From the NCBI GenBank assembly GCA_025454445.1, contig JALOOK010000114.1, positions 1 through 9,943 of the forward strand: 9,943 bases of DNA, in the 5' to 3' direction. Under the pieces are notes generated by a model. It saw only the letters and a list, made by a program, of their open reading frames with translations. It had not been told where the DNA came from and ran no database searches. Below, piece by piece: positions 1 through 5,451 of this stretch. The number at the start of each line of letters is the position of its first letter. Within the stretch, counting starts at the first letter, position 1. A program made the position numbers and the translations under genes. The stretch is from Oscillatoria sp. Prado101. GTDB lineage: Bacteria; Cyanobacteriota; Cyanobacteriia; Cyanobacteriales; Oscillatoriaceae.

Positions 1-1
1 A

Positions 2-179
2 GGTCTGTTTCAGATTGATTAACCGGATTATACATAATTTTTTGTTATACAGCTCTCACGCAGGTTCCAACGCAACAATTGAAATTTCGTGATTTACGGT
101 TAATCACTTTTAATCACCCTTTCAGGGGGTGCCGGTTTAACTGACACAGGTTTTCCCTGAAGTCCCGGATTATGGCTGA
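2..179. repeat. Direct repeat copy A (candidate structured RNA or regulatory element)
   Basis: This stretch and 251-427 are homologous, about 82% identical by hand alignment (roughly 32 differences in 178 positions, one of them an indel). The best conserved blocks are GATTTACGGTTAAT, CAACAATTGAAATT, AGCTCTCAC and AACTGACACAGGTTTT. The plus-strand RNA could form three small hairpins: GTGATT/AATCAC around loop TACGGTT, CACCC/GGGTG, and CAGG/CCTG around loop TTTTC. No reading frame of useful length lies in it. The copy begins at the window edge, so its left limit is unknown and further copies could lie outside. Either strand could be the functional one. I do not recognise it as any known cyanobacterial RNA family. 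Confidence 0.7.
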
Positions 180-250
180 ATTCGCTTTTTGCACCGGCAC
201 GCCCCCGCCCCACGCCCCATATATTCCCCCATTCCCCAAAACCCCCTGGA

Positions 251-427
251 GGTATGTTTAGATTAATTAACCGGATTTTACATGGGTTTTCGTTCGGCAG
301 CTCTCACCCAGTGTACCAAGCAACAATTGAAATTAAGTGATTTACGGTTAATTACTTTCAATCACACCTTCTGGGAGTGCCGGTGCAACTGACACAGGTT
401 TTACCTGAAATCCCGCCCTATGGCTGA
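251..427. repeat. Direct repeat copy B of the same ~178-bp element
   Basis: Second copy, in the same orientation, with a period of about 249 bp. Differences from copy A largely preserve the hairpins. In the first stem AGTGATT/AATTACT, one base change creates an extra A-U pair and another turns G-C into G-U. The third stem CAGG/CCTG is kept while its loop changes from TTTTC to TTTTA. The middle stem is weaker here because an A-A mismatch replaces a C-G pair. The spacer between copies (180-250) is unusually C-rich and pyrimidine-biased. The element ends 71 bp beyond the 3' end of the phasin-like gene, so it could also act at the end of that transcript. Confidence 0.7.
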
Positions 428-498
428 GGCACCTTGTTTTGTGGGAGCAAAGGGTGAGAGGAGATTCGATCAGCAATTAAGCAAATGTGCTATTAGGG

Positions 499-885
499 CT
501 AGGAGTCAGGCTTTTGCAGCTTCTCTAACTCAGCCCGCAGCGCCGCAATTTGCGCCGTCAGTTCCCGCAAATCCTTTTGGTCTTCGGGATCGGTAACGGG
601 GCTGGCACTGGTGTTAACAGTAGTGCCGGCTGTCGAAGTCGTGTCGCCCGCAGCAGGCTGGCCTTGCTGGCTCAGGAGGGTATCGACAAAATTGCGGGCT
701 TCCCGCTCAGTCAGCGCTCCTTTCTCAGCCCACTCCTCGGTCAGCCCGCCAAAATCTGACTGCATTTTAGAGAAAGTCTCCTCCCGTTTCTGGGAGTCTT
801 GCAGGCTCTCGATCAAGGCAGAGGTTGCGCCCAAGGTGACGCGAAATCCTTTTTGCAAGAATTCAGTTACGGTGTTGGGGTTCAT
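499..885 (-). CDS. Phasin-like coiled-coil protein
   Basis: A 128-residue soluble protein beginning MNPNTVTEFLQKGFRVTLGA. The first half is helical with a phasin-like pattern: a short N-terminal amphipathic stretch, then EEWAEKGALTEREARNFVDTLL near residues 50-72. Phasins coat polyhydroxyalkanoate granules or act as generic amphipathic coiled-coil proteins. A Gly/Thr/Ser/Pro-rich linker (about residues 77-97) leads to a C-terminal coiled coil LRELTAQIAALRAELEKLQK. There is no signal peptide or membrane span. ATG at 885 is preferred; an in-frame TTG at 891 would add two residues, and the ribosome-binding signal is weak for both. The phasin label rests on remembered family resemblance, not a search; a generic cyanobacterial coiled-coil protein is the alternative. 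No PHA synthase genes are seen nearby. Confidence 0.6.
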   Translation of the reverse strand: MNPNTVTEFLQKGFRVTLGATSALIESLQDSQKREETFSKMQSDFGGLTEEWAEKGALTEREARNFVDTLLSQQGQPAAGDTTSTAGTTVNTSASPVTDPEDQKDLRELTAQIAALRAELEKLQKPDS

Positions 886-930
886 CGTCAAATTGCCTAA
901 ACTTTATGCAGTAGCAAGGGTTGGGTGAGA

Positions 931-958
931 GTTGAGCCCGTATTGACAGCCGCTCAAC
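931..958. promoter_or_regulatory. Inverted repeat upstream of the phasin-like gene (possible operator)
   Basis: Perfect 7-bp arms GTTGAGC (931-937) and GCTCAAC (952-958) are separated by 14 bp, so their centres lie two helical turns apart. They sit 46-73 bp upstream of the ATG at 885, where a regulator could bind. No convincing -35/-10 pair was found beside them, so the regulatory role is inference. Confidence 0.3.
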
Positions 959-967
959 GCCTCCATC

Positions 968-998
968 CTACTGCACTTTGCCCGGTGCGGGCCAGTAG
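968..998. other. Two-tier hairpin between the two minus-strand genes
   Basis: Outer arms CTACTG (968-973) and CAGTAG (993-998) enclose an inner GC-rich stem GCCCG (980-984) / CGGGC (988-992) with a GTG loop and a one-sided bulge. It lies about 107 bp downstream of the stop of the 1105-1455 gene. It could end or stabilise that transcript, although no T-run follows on either strand. Confidence 0.35.
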
Positions 999-1104
999 AG
1001 AAAACCCGTCACCCCGCCAAAGCAGGTGGCAAGCCCAACCATAGCCTCACCACTAGGGATTGTAGGGGGGCGCAAGCAACATGCCGGTGCCAGAACACAC
1101 GCTG

Positions 1105-1455
1105 TTAGCCCACTTGCTCGAGATACTGGTTCAGATCCTCGATGGCGCGGGTGAGCTCGGCTTCCGTGGTCAAGCGGATGCGCTCGTCGCGGACGGTAAT
1201 CAGCACTTTGGCGGCAAAAGGACTTGGCCAAATGTTGGGATTGCATTCCATCTCGAAGAACACCTCGCCGGTGTAGCGATATTCCATCGATTTCTGGCGA
1301 GTGGCTTTGCCTGCTCCCCCGGCGCTCGCCTTGGCAGCCACAGCCTTTAGGCTTTCCATCAGTTCTGCAATCTGAGCCTGCAAAGAACGCGCCGCCTGGG
1401 GGGTGAAGCTAAAGGAGACGGAACCCTCAACGAGATTCAGTGTGAGTTGTGACAT
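1105..1455 (-). CDS. Conserved-looking small protein of unknown function
   Basis: A 116-residue protein starting MSQLTLNLVEGSVSFSFTPQ and ending with the acidic, helical EAELTRAIEDLNQYLEQVG. The N-terminus has alternating hydrophobic residues suggesting beta strands. The middle has an Ala/Gly/Lys-rich segment (AAKASAGGAGKATRQK), then a second strand-rich part (YRYTGEVFFEMECN, AAKVLITVRDERIRL). There is no signal peptide or transmembrane helix. ATG at 1455 is chosen over a TTG at 1461 two codons upstream. I do not recognise a named family, though the style resembles small cyanobacteria-specific proteins. It is divergent from the transporter gene to its right and co-directional with the phasin-like gene 219 bp downstream. 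Confidence 0.65.
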   Translation of the reverse strand: MSQLTLNLVEGSVSFSFTPQAARSLQAQIAELMESLKAVAAKASAGGAGKATRQKSMEYRYTGEVFFEMECNPNIWPSPFAAKVLITVRDERIRLTTEAELTRAIEDLNQYLEQVG

Positions 1456-1676
1456 GGGCAATTAATCTTAACATTCAATCTTAATGCTAAAAGATGCTGT
1501 CACCCCTAGGAAAGAGCCCCCCAGCAAATCCCAACGACTGCCGGTCGCAATTGAAGACTTGTCTCAATTACAGGCAGTTTTTAGTGGGAATTTAAATCCT
1601 GAAACCCTTACAGCGCAAGAGATTCAAAGATTTTTGCCCAGATTTGAACCTACACTGGAGGCATGGAAGGGAAATC

Positions 1677-1682
1677 AGGAGG
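1677..1682 (+). promoter_or_regulatory. Strong Shine-Dalgarno site deciding the CDF start
   Basis: A full AGGAGG is followed by the 5-base spacer ATTCT and ATG at 1688. It is the best ribosome-binding site in the window. It argues that translation begins here rather than at the in-frame ATG at 1484, which has no such site. Confidence 0.65.
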
Positions 1683-1687
1683 ATTCT

Positions 1688-2596
1688 ATGCCAGAAGATA
1701 ACCGCGCCGAAGTTCGCAAGGTTTTGCTGATCACTCTGCTGCTGAATCTGCTGGTGATGGGCATCAAAGCGGTTGTGGGGTATTTGACCGGCTCGTTGAG
1801 CTTGCTCGCCGACGCCCTGCACAGCGTCACCGACAGCTCCAACAACGTTCTGGGACTGTTTATCAACAATCTGGCTTCGCCAAAACCAGACCGCAAGCAT
1901 CCCTACGGACACATGAAGTATGACGCAATCGGAGCTATGGCCATTGCTGCTTTCTTAGGCATCGCCTGCTTTGAAATTCTGCGCGGCGCAGTAGACCGGA
2001 TTCTCAGCGGCGGTAAGCCGGTCACCATCTCCCCCGCAGAACTGTGGTTGCTGCTGGTTGTCCTCGGCATTAATATTTTCGTTACCTATTACGAGCGCAA
2101 TGTGGGACAGCGCATCGGCAGCAGCTTTCTGGTTGCCGACGCCCAACATACCATGAGCGATGTCTGGGTGACTATTTTGGTGATTGCCGGTTTAATTGGC
2201 ATCTGGCAAGGGGAGGTTTTCAAAATCCCCCAACTCCAGTGGCTGGATATTGTGCTGGCTTTTCCCGTAGCTCTCCTAGTGTTTCGCAGCGGCTGGGAGA
2301 TTTTGAAAGAGAATCTGCCCTGGCTGGTGGATGCAATGGCCATTGCCCCGGAAGCCATTCACGCTATTGCTATGCAAGTCCCTGGGGTGATCAACTGTCA
2401 CGAGATTGCTTCCCGGGGCGTCGTCGGGCGTCAGGTGTTTATTGAAATGCACTTGATTGTGGGGGCAAAGGATGTGGAAACCGCCCACCACATTACCGAG
2501 GAGGTGGAAGCTCGTCTGCAAGAACGCTACCAGCCTGTGCGGGTTGTGATTCACGTTGAGCCGCCGGCGTACAAGTCTGAATCCATTAGCTACTAA
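1688..2596 (+). CDS. Cation diffusion facilitator (CDF) divalent metal exporter
   Basis: A 302-residue inner-membrane protein of the CDF family, which exports Zn2+ or similar divalent metals, usually by proton antiport. Six hydrophobic segments are visible from about residue 10 to 205. The transport site is seen as HxxxD in TM2 (ADALHSVTDS, H45 and D49) and HxxxD in TM5 (ADAQHTMSDV, H154 and D158). This 2His-2Asp pattern is typical of Zn transporters rather than the DxxxD Mn type. The family loop motif HPYGHMKYDA is at 71-80. The C-terminal ~90 residues form the ferredoxin-like cytosolic metal-sensing domain (GVINCHEIASRGV, ending near VVIHVEPP). The frame is open from an ATG at 1484, which would give 370 residues. 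I prefer 1688 because of its AGGAGG, the normal family length, and the need for promoter room: 1484 lies only 28 bp from the divergent gene. Substrate is inferred. Confidence 0.9.
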   Translation: MPEDNRAEVRKVLLITLLLNLLVMGIKAVVGYLTGSLSLLADALHSVTDSSNNVLGLFINNLASPKPDRKHPYGHMKYDAIGAMAIAAFLGIACFEILRGAVDRILSGGKPVTISPAELWLLLVVLGINIFVTYYERNVGQRIGSSFLVADAQHTMSDVWVTILVIAGLIGIWQGEVFKIPQLQWLDIVLAFPVALLVFRSGWEILKENLPWLVDAMAIAPEAIHAIAMQVPGVINCHEIASRGVVGRQVFIEMHLIVGAKDVETAHHITEEVEARLQERYQPVRVVIHVEPPAYKSESISY

Positions 2597-2622
2597 TTGG
2601 TAGGTGCTCTCCCCCCCCCAGC

Positions 2623-2678
2623 GGAACGCACCCTCCTTGCTCAATGCTTTCCCCAGGGGGGAACGCACCCTACTTGCT
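2623..2678. repeat. Pair of 19-bp direct repeats after the CDF gene
   Basis: GGAACGCACCCTCCTTGCT (2623-2641) recurs as GGAACGCACCCTACTTGCT (2660-2678), one mismatch, 37 bp apart, just after a run of nine C (2611-2619). The ACGCACCCTAC core resembles a common cyanobacterial intergenic repeat. No coding sense is apparent. Confidence 0.6.
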
Positions 2679-2679
2679 G

Positions 2680-2692
2680 AGAAACCCGGTTT
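2680..2692. repeat. AGAAACCCGGTTT repeat, copy 1
   Basis: Semi-palindromic 13-mer AGAAACCCGGTTT. The same core occurs at 3024, 7195 and 8785, always between genes. This copy leads into the T-rich hairpin that follows. Confidence 0.6.
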
Positions 2693-2733
2693 TTTTGGAA
2701 AAAAACCCAGTTGCAGGATATTCGGTTTTTTTT
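2688..2733 (+). terminator. T-rich alternative hairpins, possible CDF terminator
   Basis: GGTTTTTTT (2688-2696) can pair with AAAAAAACC (2699-2707), or AAAAAAACC can pair instead with GGTTTTTTT (2724-2732), giving a 9-bp stem that ends in an eight-T run (2726-2733). It lies about 90-135 bp downstream of the CDF stop on the same strand. A role as factor-independent terminator is plausible but the stems are AT-rich and weak. Confidence 0.35.
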
Positions 2734-2793
2734 GTGCCTGCCGGCTGAAATCCCCAGCACCCCGCTTGAAATTGCCGTGAGGGCTAGCCAAAG

Positions 2794-2843
2794 TTTTCCA
2801 CAGAGGAGCCGGGTTTTCCACAGATTTTTGCCAGTTATCCACA
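2794..2843 (+). other. Cluster of three DnaA boxes
   Basis: TTTTCCACA at 2794-2802, TTTTCCACA at 2814-2822 and TTATCCACA at 2835-2843 share one orientation and start 20 and 21 bp apart, about two helical turns, so they present on the same face of DNA. TTATCCACA is the classical DnaA box, and TTTTCCACA is the form I recall being reported for cyanobacterial origins. An A/T-richer stretch follows (2844-2868). Neither dnaA nor dnaN is in the window, and the site lies between convergent genes, which is not the usual setting of an origin. It may be an origin, a DnaA-titrating site or a DnaA-regulated site; sequence alone does not decide. Confidence 0.55.
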
Positions 2844-2854
2844 AAAATTAAGAG

Positions 2855-2883
2855 AATGGTTAAGAGCCGGTTGCGCAACCATT
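2855..2883. repeat. Hairpin with perfect 12-bp palindrome beside the DnaA boxes
   Basis: Arms AATGGTT (2855-2861) and AACCATT (2877-2883) can pair, and the inner GGTTGCGCAACC (2869-2880) is itself a perfect palindrome able to bind a dimeric protein. It begins 12 bp after the third DnaA box. Confidence 0.5.
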
Positions 2884-3023
2884 AATAGTTTCTTAAGCTC
2901 TCAGGCAGGCACCGGCACCCCTCGGGCAAGTCATCTCAAGTTCGGTTGATTACTTTCCATAAACTTTCATGAAGAGTCAGGGGAGAGGCTAAGCGCGGTT
3001 CTCAGTTGGATGAGGTGCGCCCC

Positions 3024-3056
3024 AGAAACCCGGTTTCTTTAAGAGACCGGGTTTCT
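3024..3056. repeat. AGAAACCCGG inverted repeat, copy 2 (long hairpin)
   Basis: AGAAACCCGGTTTC (3024-3037) pairs with GAGACCGGGTTTCT (3043-3056), a 14-bp stem with one G-T wobble around the 5-base loop TTTAA. The left arm extended by one base is itself palindromic. This is the most complete member of the four-copy family in the window and the sort of short hairpin repeat common in filamentous cyanobacterial intergenic DNA. Confidence 0.7.
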
Positions 3057-3227
3057 CAGTACCTCACTAATATGAGAGACGCGATAAATCAATTGCAAGC
3101 AGTTAACCGAACACGAGATCATAGGCAATTGTGCGCAGGGGCGCGGTTGCTGTGGCGGGGGAGAGAGAAAGGAATGCCCGGGAGCGCAGCTTGATATATA
3201 GCACTAGCCACTTAGGGCACGGACGTA

Positions 3228-3304
3228 GGACAGGCGTCTCGCCTGTCCCTGTACCTACTGGCAAGTGAGATGCCTTGTCCATTACTGAGCTGTCTATTGC
3301 TATA
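3228..3304 (+). repeat. Left copy of a hairpin-plus-29-nt element flanking guaA
   Basis: A perfect hairpin GGACAGGCG/CGCCTGTCC (3228-3248, loop TCT) is followed after 27 nt by a 29-nt block at 3276-3304 (starts TGTCCATTACTGAGC, ends ATTGCTATA). The same block recurs in reverse orientation at 5243-5271 with 28 of 29 positions matching, also next to an ACAGGC hairpin. This copy ends where the guaA terminator begins. Confidence 0.75.
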
Positions 3305-3350
3305 AAAAAGAAAAAGGAAAAAGTAACTATTGTTACATTTTTCTTTTTCG
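3304..3350 (-). terminator. guaA transcription terminator
   Basis: On the minus strand, starting 18 bp past the guaA stop, GAAAAAGAAAAATGTAAC pairs with GTTACTTTTTCCTTTTTC around loop AATA (GTAAC at 3323-3327, GTTAC at 3332-3336), then a run of six T follows (complement of 3304-3309). The arms are A- and T-rich on both sides, so it could work in both directions and also stop transcripts arriving from the CDF side. Confidence 0.65.
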
Positions 3351-3367
3351 CTATAGCTTGCCTGAAC

Positions 3368-4993
3368 CTATTCCCACTCAATAGTTCCAGGTGGCTTGGA
3401 GGTGACGTCATAGACGACGCGGTTCACCCCCGCAACTTCGTTGACAATCCGGTTAGAGATAGTTTCCAGCAAGTCGTAAGGCACGCGAGCCCAGTCAGCG
3501 GTCATGCCATCTTCGCTCTTGACAAAGCGCAAGACAATCGGGTAAGCGTAAGTGCGCTGGTCGCCCATGACGCCCACACTGCGTACAGGAAGCAGCACGG
3601 CAAAAGCTTGCCACAATTCGCTGTACATGCCCTGCCGGTTAATCTCCTGGCGGACAATATAGTCCGCATCGCGCAAGATATTTAACTTTTCTGCCGTCAC
3701 CTCACCCAGAATCCGAATCGCCAGTCCCGGACCTGGGAAAGGATGGCGCTGGACAATTTCTTCTGGCAAGCCAAGCGAGCGACCGACTTTGCGCACTTCA
3801 TCCTTAAACAGTTTGCGCAGCGGTTCGACAAGCTTGAAGCGCAAATCTTTTGGCAAACCGCCCACATTGTGGTGGCTCTTGATTTTCACCGCCACCCGCT
3901 CGCCGGTTTTGGGGTCAATATTGGTGTCAGCGGATTCGATCACGTCGGGATAGAGAGTACCTTGCGCCAAGTAATCAAACGGGCCGAGGCGCTTGGACTC
4001 TTCCTCAAACACCCGGATGAATTCATGGCCAATCCGCCGCCGCTTTTCTTCTGGATCTGTGACACCGGCGATTTTTTCCAGGAAGCGCTCGCGGGCGTGA
4101 ATGTACTGCACCGGGATGTGAAATTGCTCGCTGAACAGCTTCACCAACCGCTCGGGCTCTCCCTTGCGCATAAAGCCCTGATCGATAAACATGCAAGTCA
4201 GCTGATCGCCAATCGCCTTGTGCAGCAAAAATGCCAGCGTTGAGGAGTCCACGCCGCCAGAGAGCGCCAGCAGCACCCGCTTGTCGCCCACCTTCGCCCG
4301 GATTTCGCGAATCGATTCTTCCACAAAGGCGGCGGTTGTCCAAGTGGGCTGGCACTCGCAGATGTGGTAAACAAAATTGCGGATCAGGGCCAGTCCGCCA
4401 GCGGAGTGCACCACCTCTGGATGGAACTGGACCCCGTACAGCTTTTTCTCGTGGTGCGCGATCGCGGCGCTCTCCGTGTTTTCTGTGTGCGCCAGCACCT
4501 CAAACCCTTCTGGCAGCACCGTGCAAGAATCCCCGTGGCTCATCCACATCGTGCTGCCATCTTCGACATTGGTGAGCAAATCCGTCGGATCGTCAATCAG
4601 CAGCGACGCCTTGCCGTACTCAGCGCGTTTGGCCCGCTCCACTGTACCCCCGAGCTGTTTGACCATCAGCTGCATACCGTAGCAGACGCCCAGCACCGGC
4701 ACCCCCATCTGCCAGATTTCCGGATCGCAGGCGGGCGCACCGGCGTCGTACACAGAATTGGGTCCGCCAGAGAGAATAATTCCTTTGGGGTTAAGCTGCC
4801 TGAGCTGTTCGGCTTTAGTTCGATAGGAGATAACTTCCGAATAAACCTGTGTTTCCCGAATTCGGCGAGCAATCAGCTCCGAATACTGGGAGCCGAAGTC
4901 GAGAATCAGGATTATCTGGCGATCTAAAGACTCGCCCGATGGCGTATCGGGGAGCGATGAGGTTTGAGGCGCTTGTTCAATTTGTACAGTCAC
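3368..4993 (-). CDS. guaA: GMP synthase (glutamine-hydrolysing)
   Basis: A 541-residue cytosolic enzyme converting XMP, glutamine and ATP to GMP, the last step of de novo guanine nucleotide synthesis. The N-terminal class I glutamine amidotransferase domain starts at about residue 27 (ILILDFGSQYSELIARRIRE). Its nucleophile is C104 in GVCYGMQ, with H191 and E193 in QFHPEV. The ATP pyrophosphatase domain has the PP-loop LSGGVDSS at about 244-251. The C-terminal dimerisation domain carries HPFPGPGLAIRILGE and ends with the family-typical KPPGTIEWE. Length is normal apart from a ~25-residue N-terminal lead. The start is GTG at 4993, with AGGA eight bases upstream. It has its own terminator, a leader with 17-bp tandem repeats and an extended -10 promoter candidate. 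cbiD lies 458 bp upstream on the same strand; I recall this adjacency in other cyanobacteria but cannot verify it here. Confidence 0.98.
   Translation of the reverse strand: MTVQIEQAPQTSSLPDTPSGESLDRQIILILDFGSQYSELIARRIRETQVYSEVISYRTKAEQLRQLNPKGIILSGGPNSVYDAGAPACDPEIWQMGVPVLGVCYGMQLMVKQLGGTVERAKRAEYGKASLLIDDPTDLLTNVEDGSTMWMSHGDSCTVLPEGFEVLAHTENTESAAIAHHEKKLYGVQFHPEVVHSAGGLALIRNFVYHICECQPTWTTAAFVEESIREIRAKVGDKRVLLALSGGVDSSTLAFLLHKAIGDQLTCMFIDQGFMRKGEPERLVKLFSEQFHIPVQYIHARERFLEKIAGVTDPEEKRRRIGHEFIRVFEEESKRLGPFDYLAQGTLYPDVIESADTNIDPKTGERVAVKIKSHHNVGGLPKDLRFKLVEPLRKLFKDEVRKVGRSLGLPEEIVQRHPFPGPGLAIRILGEVTAEKLNILRDADYIVRQEINRQGMYSELWQAFAVLLPVRSVGVMGDQRTYAYPIVLRFVKSEDGMTADWARVPYDLLETISNRIVNEVAGVNRVVYDVTSKPPGTIEWE
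4458..4465. repeat. HIP1 palindrome within guaA
   Basis: Exact GCGATCGC, the highly iterated palindrome enriched in many cyanobacterial genomes. Two exact copies occur in this window against about 0.15 expected by chance. Confidence 0.7.
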
Positions 4994-5031
4994 GACCGGT
5001 ATCCTAGTGCAGTGCTTGCTGCGATCGACGT

Positions 5032-5074
5032 CTTTCGGCTGCTCAACCCTTTCGGCTGCTCAACGCCTTTCGGC
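5032..5074. repeat. 17-bp tandem repeats in the guaA leader
   Basis: CTTTCGGCTGCTCAACC (5032-5048) is followed directly by CTTTCGGCTGCTCAACG (5049-5065) and a partial third unit CTTTCGGC (5067-5074). They lie between the promoter candidate and the guaA start, so the mRNA leader would carry repeats of GCCGAAAGG separated by GTTGAGCA. This could be a protein-binding or leader-RNA control site; the role is inferred. Confidence 0.6.
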
Positions 5075-5102
5075 ATCACACGTTTTGATCAATATTCCTG
5101 TG

Positions 5103-5111
5103 AGTATATCA
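5103..5111 (-). promoter_or_regulatory. Extended -10 promoter candidate for guaA
   Basis: On the minus strand this reads TGATATACT, matching an extended -10 element (TGnTATAAT) with one difference. No good -35 lies 17 bp upstream, which is tolerated with extended -10 sites. Transcription would start near 5096, giving a ~100-nt leader that includes the 17-bp tandem repeats. Confidence 0.4.
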
Positions 5112-5242
5112 CATTAACACATCTAGGGCAGCTGTGAGCAAAAAAAAGAATTGGCCGGTGAGATGCTTGCAAATAACTTAGGTGCCCTCACCGGCACGAG
5201 AGCGCAGGGGCGGGTTGACACACATCGCTGGCTTGCCACAGA

Positions 5243-5307
5243 TATAGCAATGGACAGCTCAGTAATGGACATGGGCATTGGGGATTGGGCAGGCTTGATG
5301 CCTGTCG
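5243..5307 (-). repeat. Right copy of the guaA-flanking element (inverted)
   Basis: The minus strand at 5271-5243 repeats the 29-nt block of 3276-3304 with one mismatch. It is preceded by a related hairpin, GACAGGC and GCCTG around loop ATCAA (5306-5290). The two copies face each other across guaA, its leader and promoter. Similarity outside the hairpin and the 29-nt block is patchy: an ATGCC just before the block is shared, but the spacers differ in length. Confidence 0.7.
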
Positions 5308-5371
5308 GAGCGGCGTATGGCTTTCCCGGCAGTTAAGCTGTTAGGCTAATAATCCTGCTTGGGAGCCCTTT

Positions 5372-5418
5372 GGAGGCAGAGCCTCCCCGACGGCGTTCCC
5401 AGCCTCTGCCTGGGAACG
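5372..5418. repeat. Double hairpin downstream of cbiD
   Basis: Two adjacent perfect hairpins: GGAGGC/GCCTCC (5372-5377, 5381-5386) with loop AGA, and CGTTCCCAG/CTGGGAACG (5394-5402, 5410-5418) with loop CCTCTGC. The second is the kind of GTTCCCAGGCAGAGGC-type repeat seen dispersed in many cyanobacterial genomes. It lies about 34-58 bp beyond the cbiD stop and might stop or protect that transcript, although no T-run follows. Confidence 0.6.
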
Positions 5419-5451
5419 AGGGGTGGCAAAGCGGGGTATAGCAAACGACAG

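Noticed and set aside
1..430. Cobalamin, TPP, glutamine or other known riboswitch
   Set aside because: The conserved blocks do not match any of the box sequences I know for these classes, and no downstream plus-strand gene follows within reach.
3006..3194. Small plus-strand frame over the AGAAACCCGG hairpin
   Set aside because: Its codons are simply the repeat read through (RNPVSLRDRVSQ); no start signal or conservation expected.
952..5068. Shared 11-mer GCTCAACGCCT upstream of the phasin-like gene and guaA
   Set aside because: By chance about a dozen 11-mer pairs are expected in a window this size, so a shared operator is not supported.
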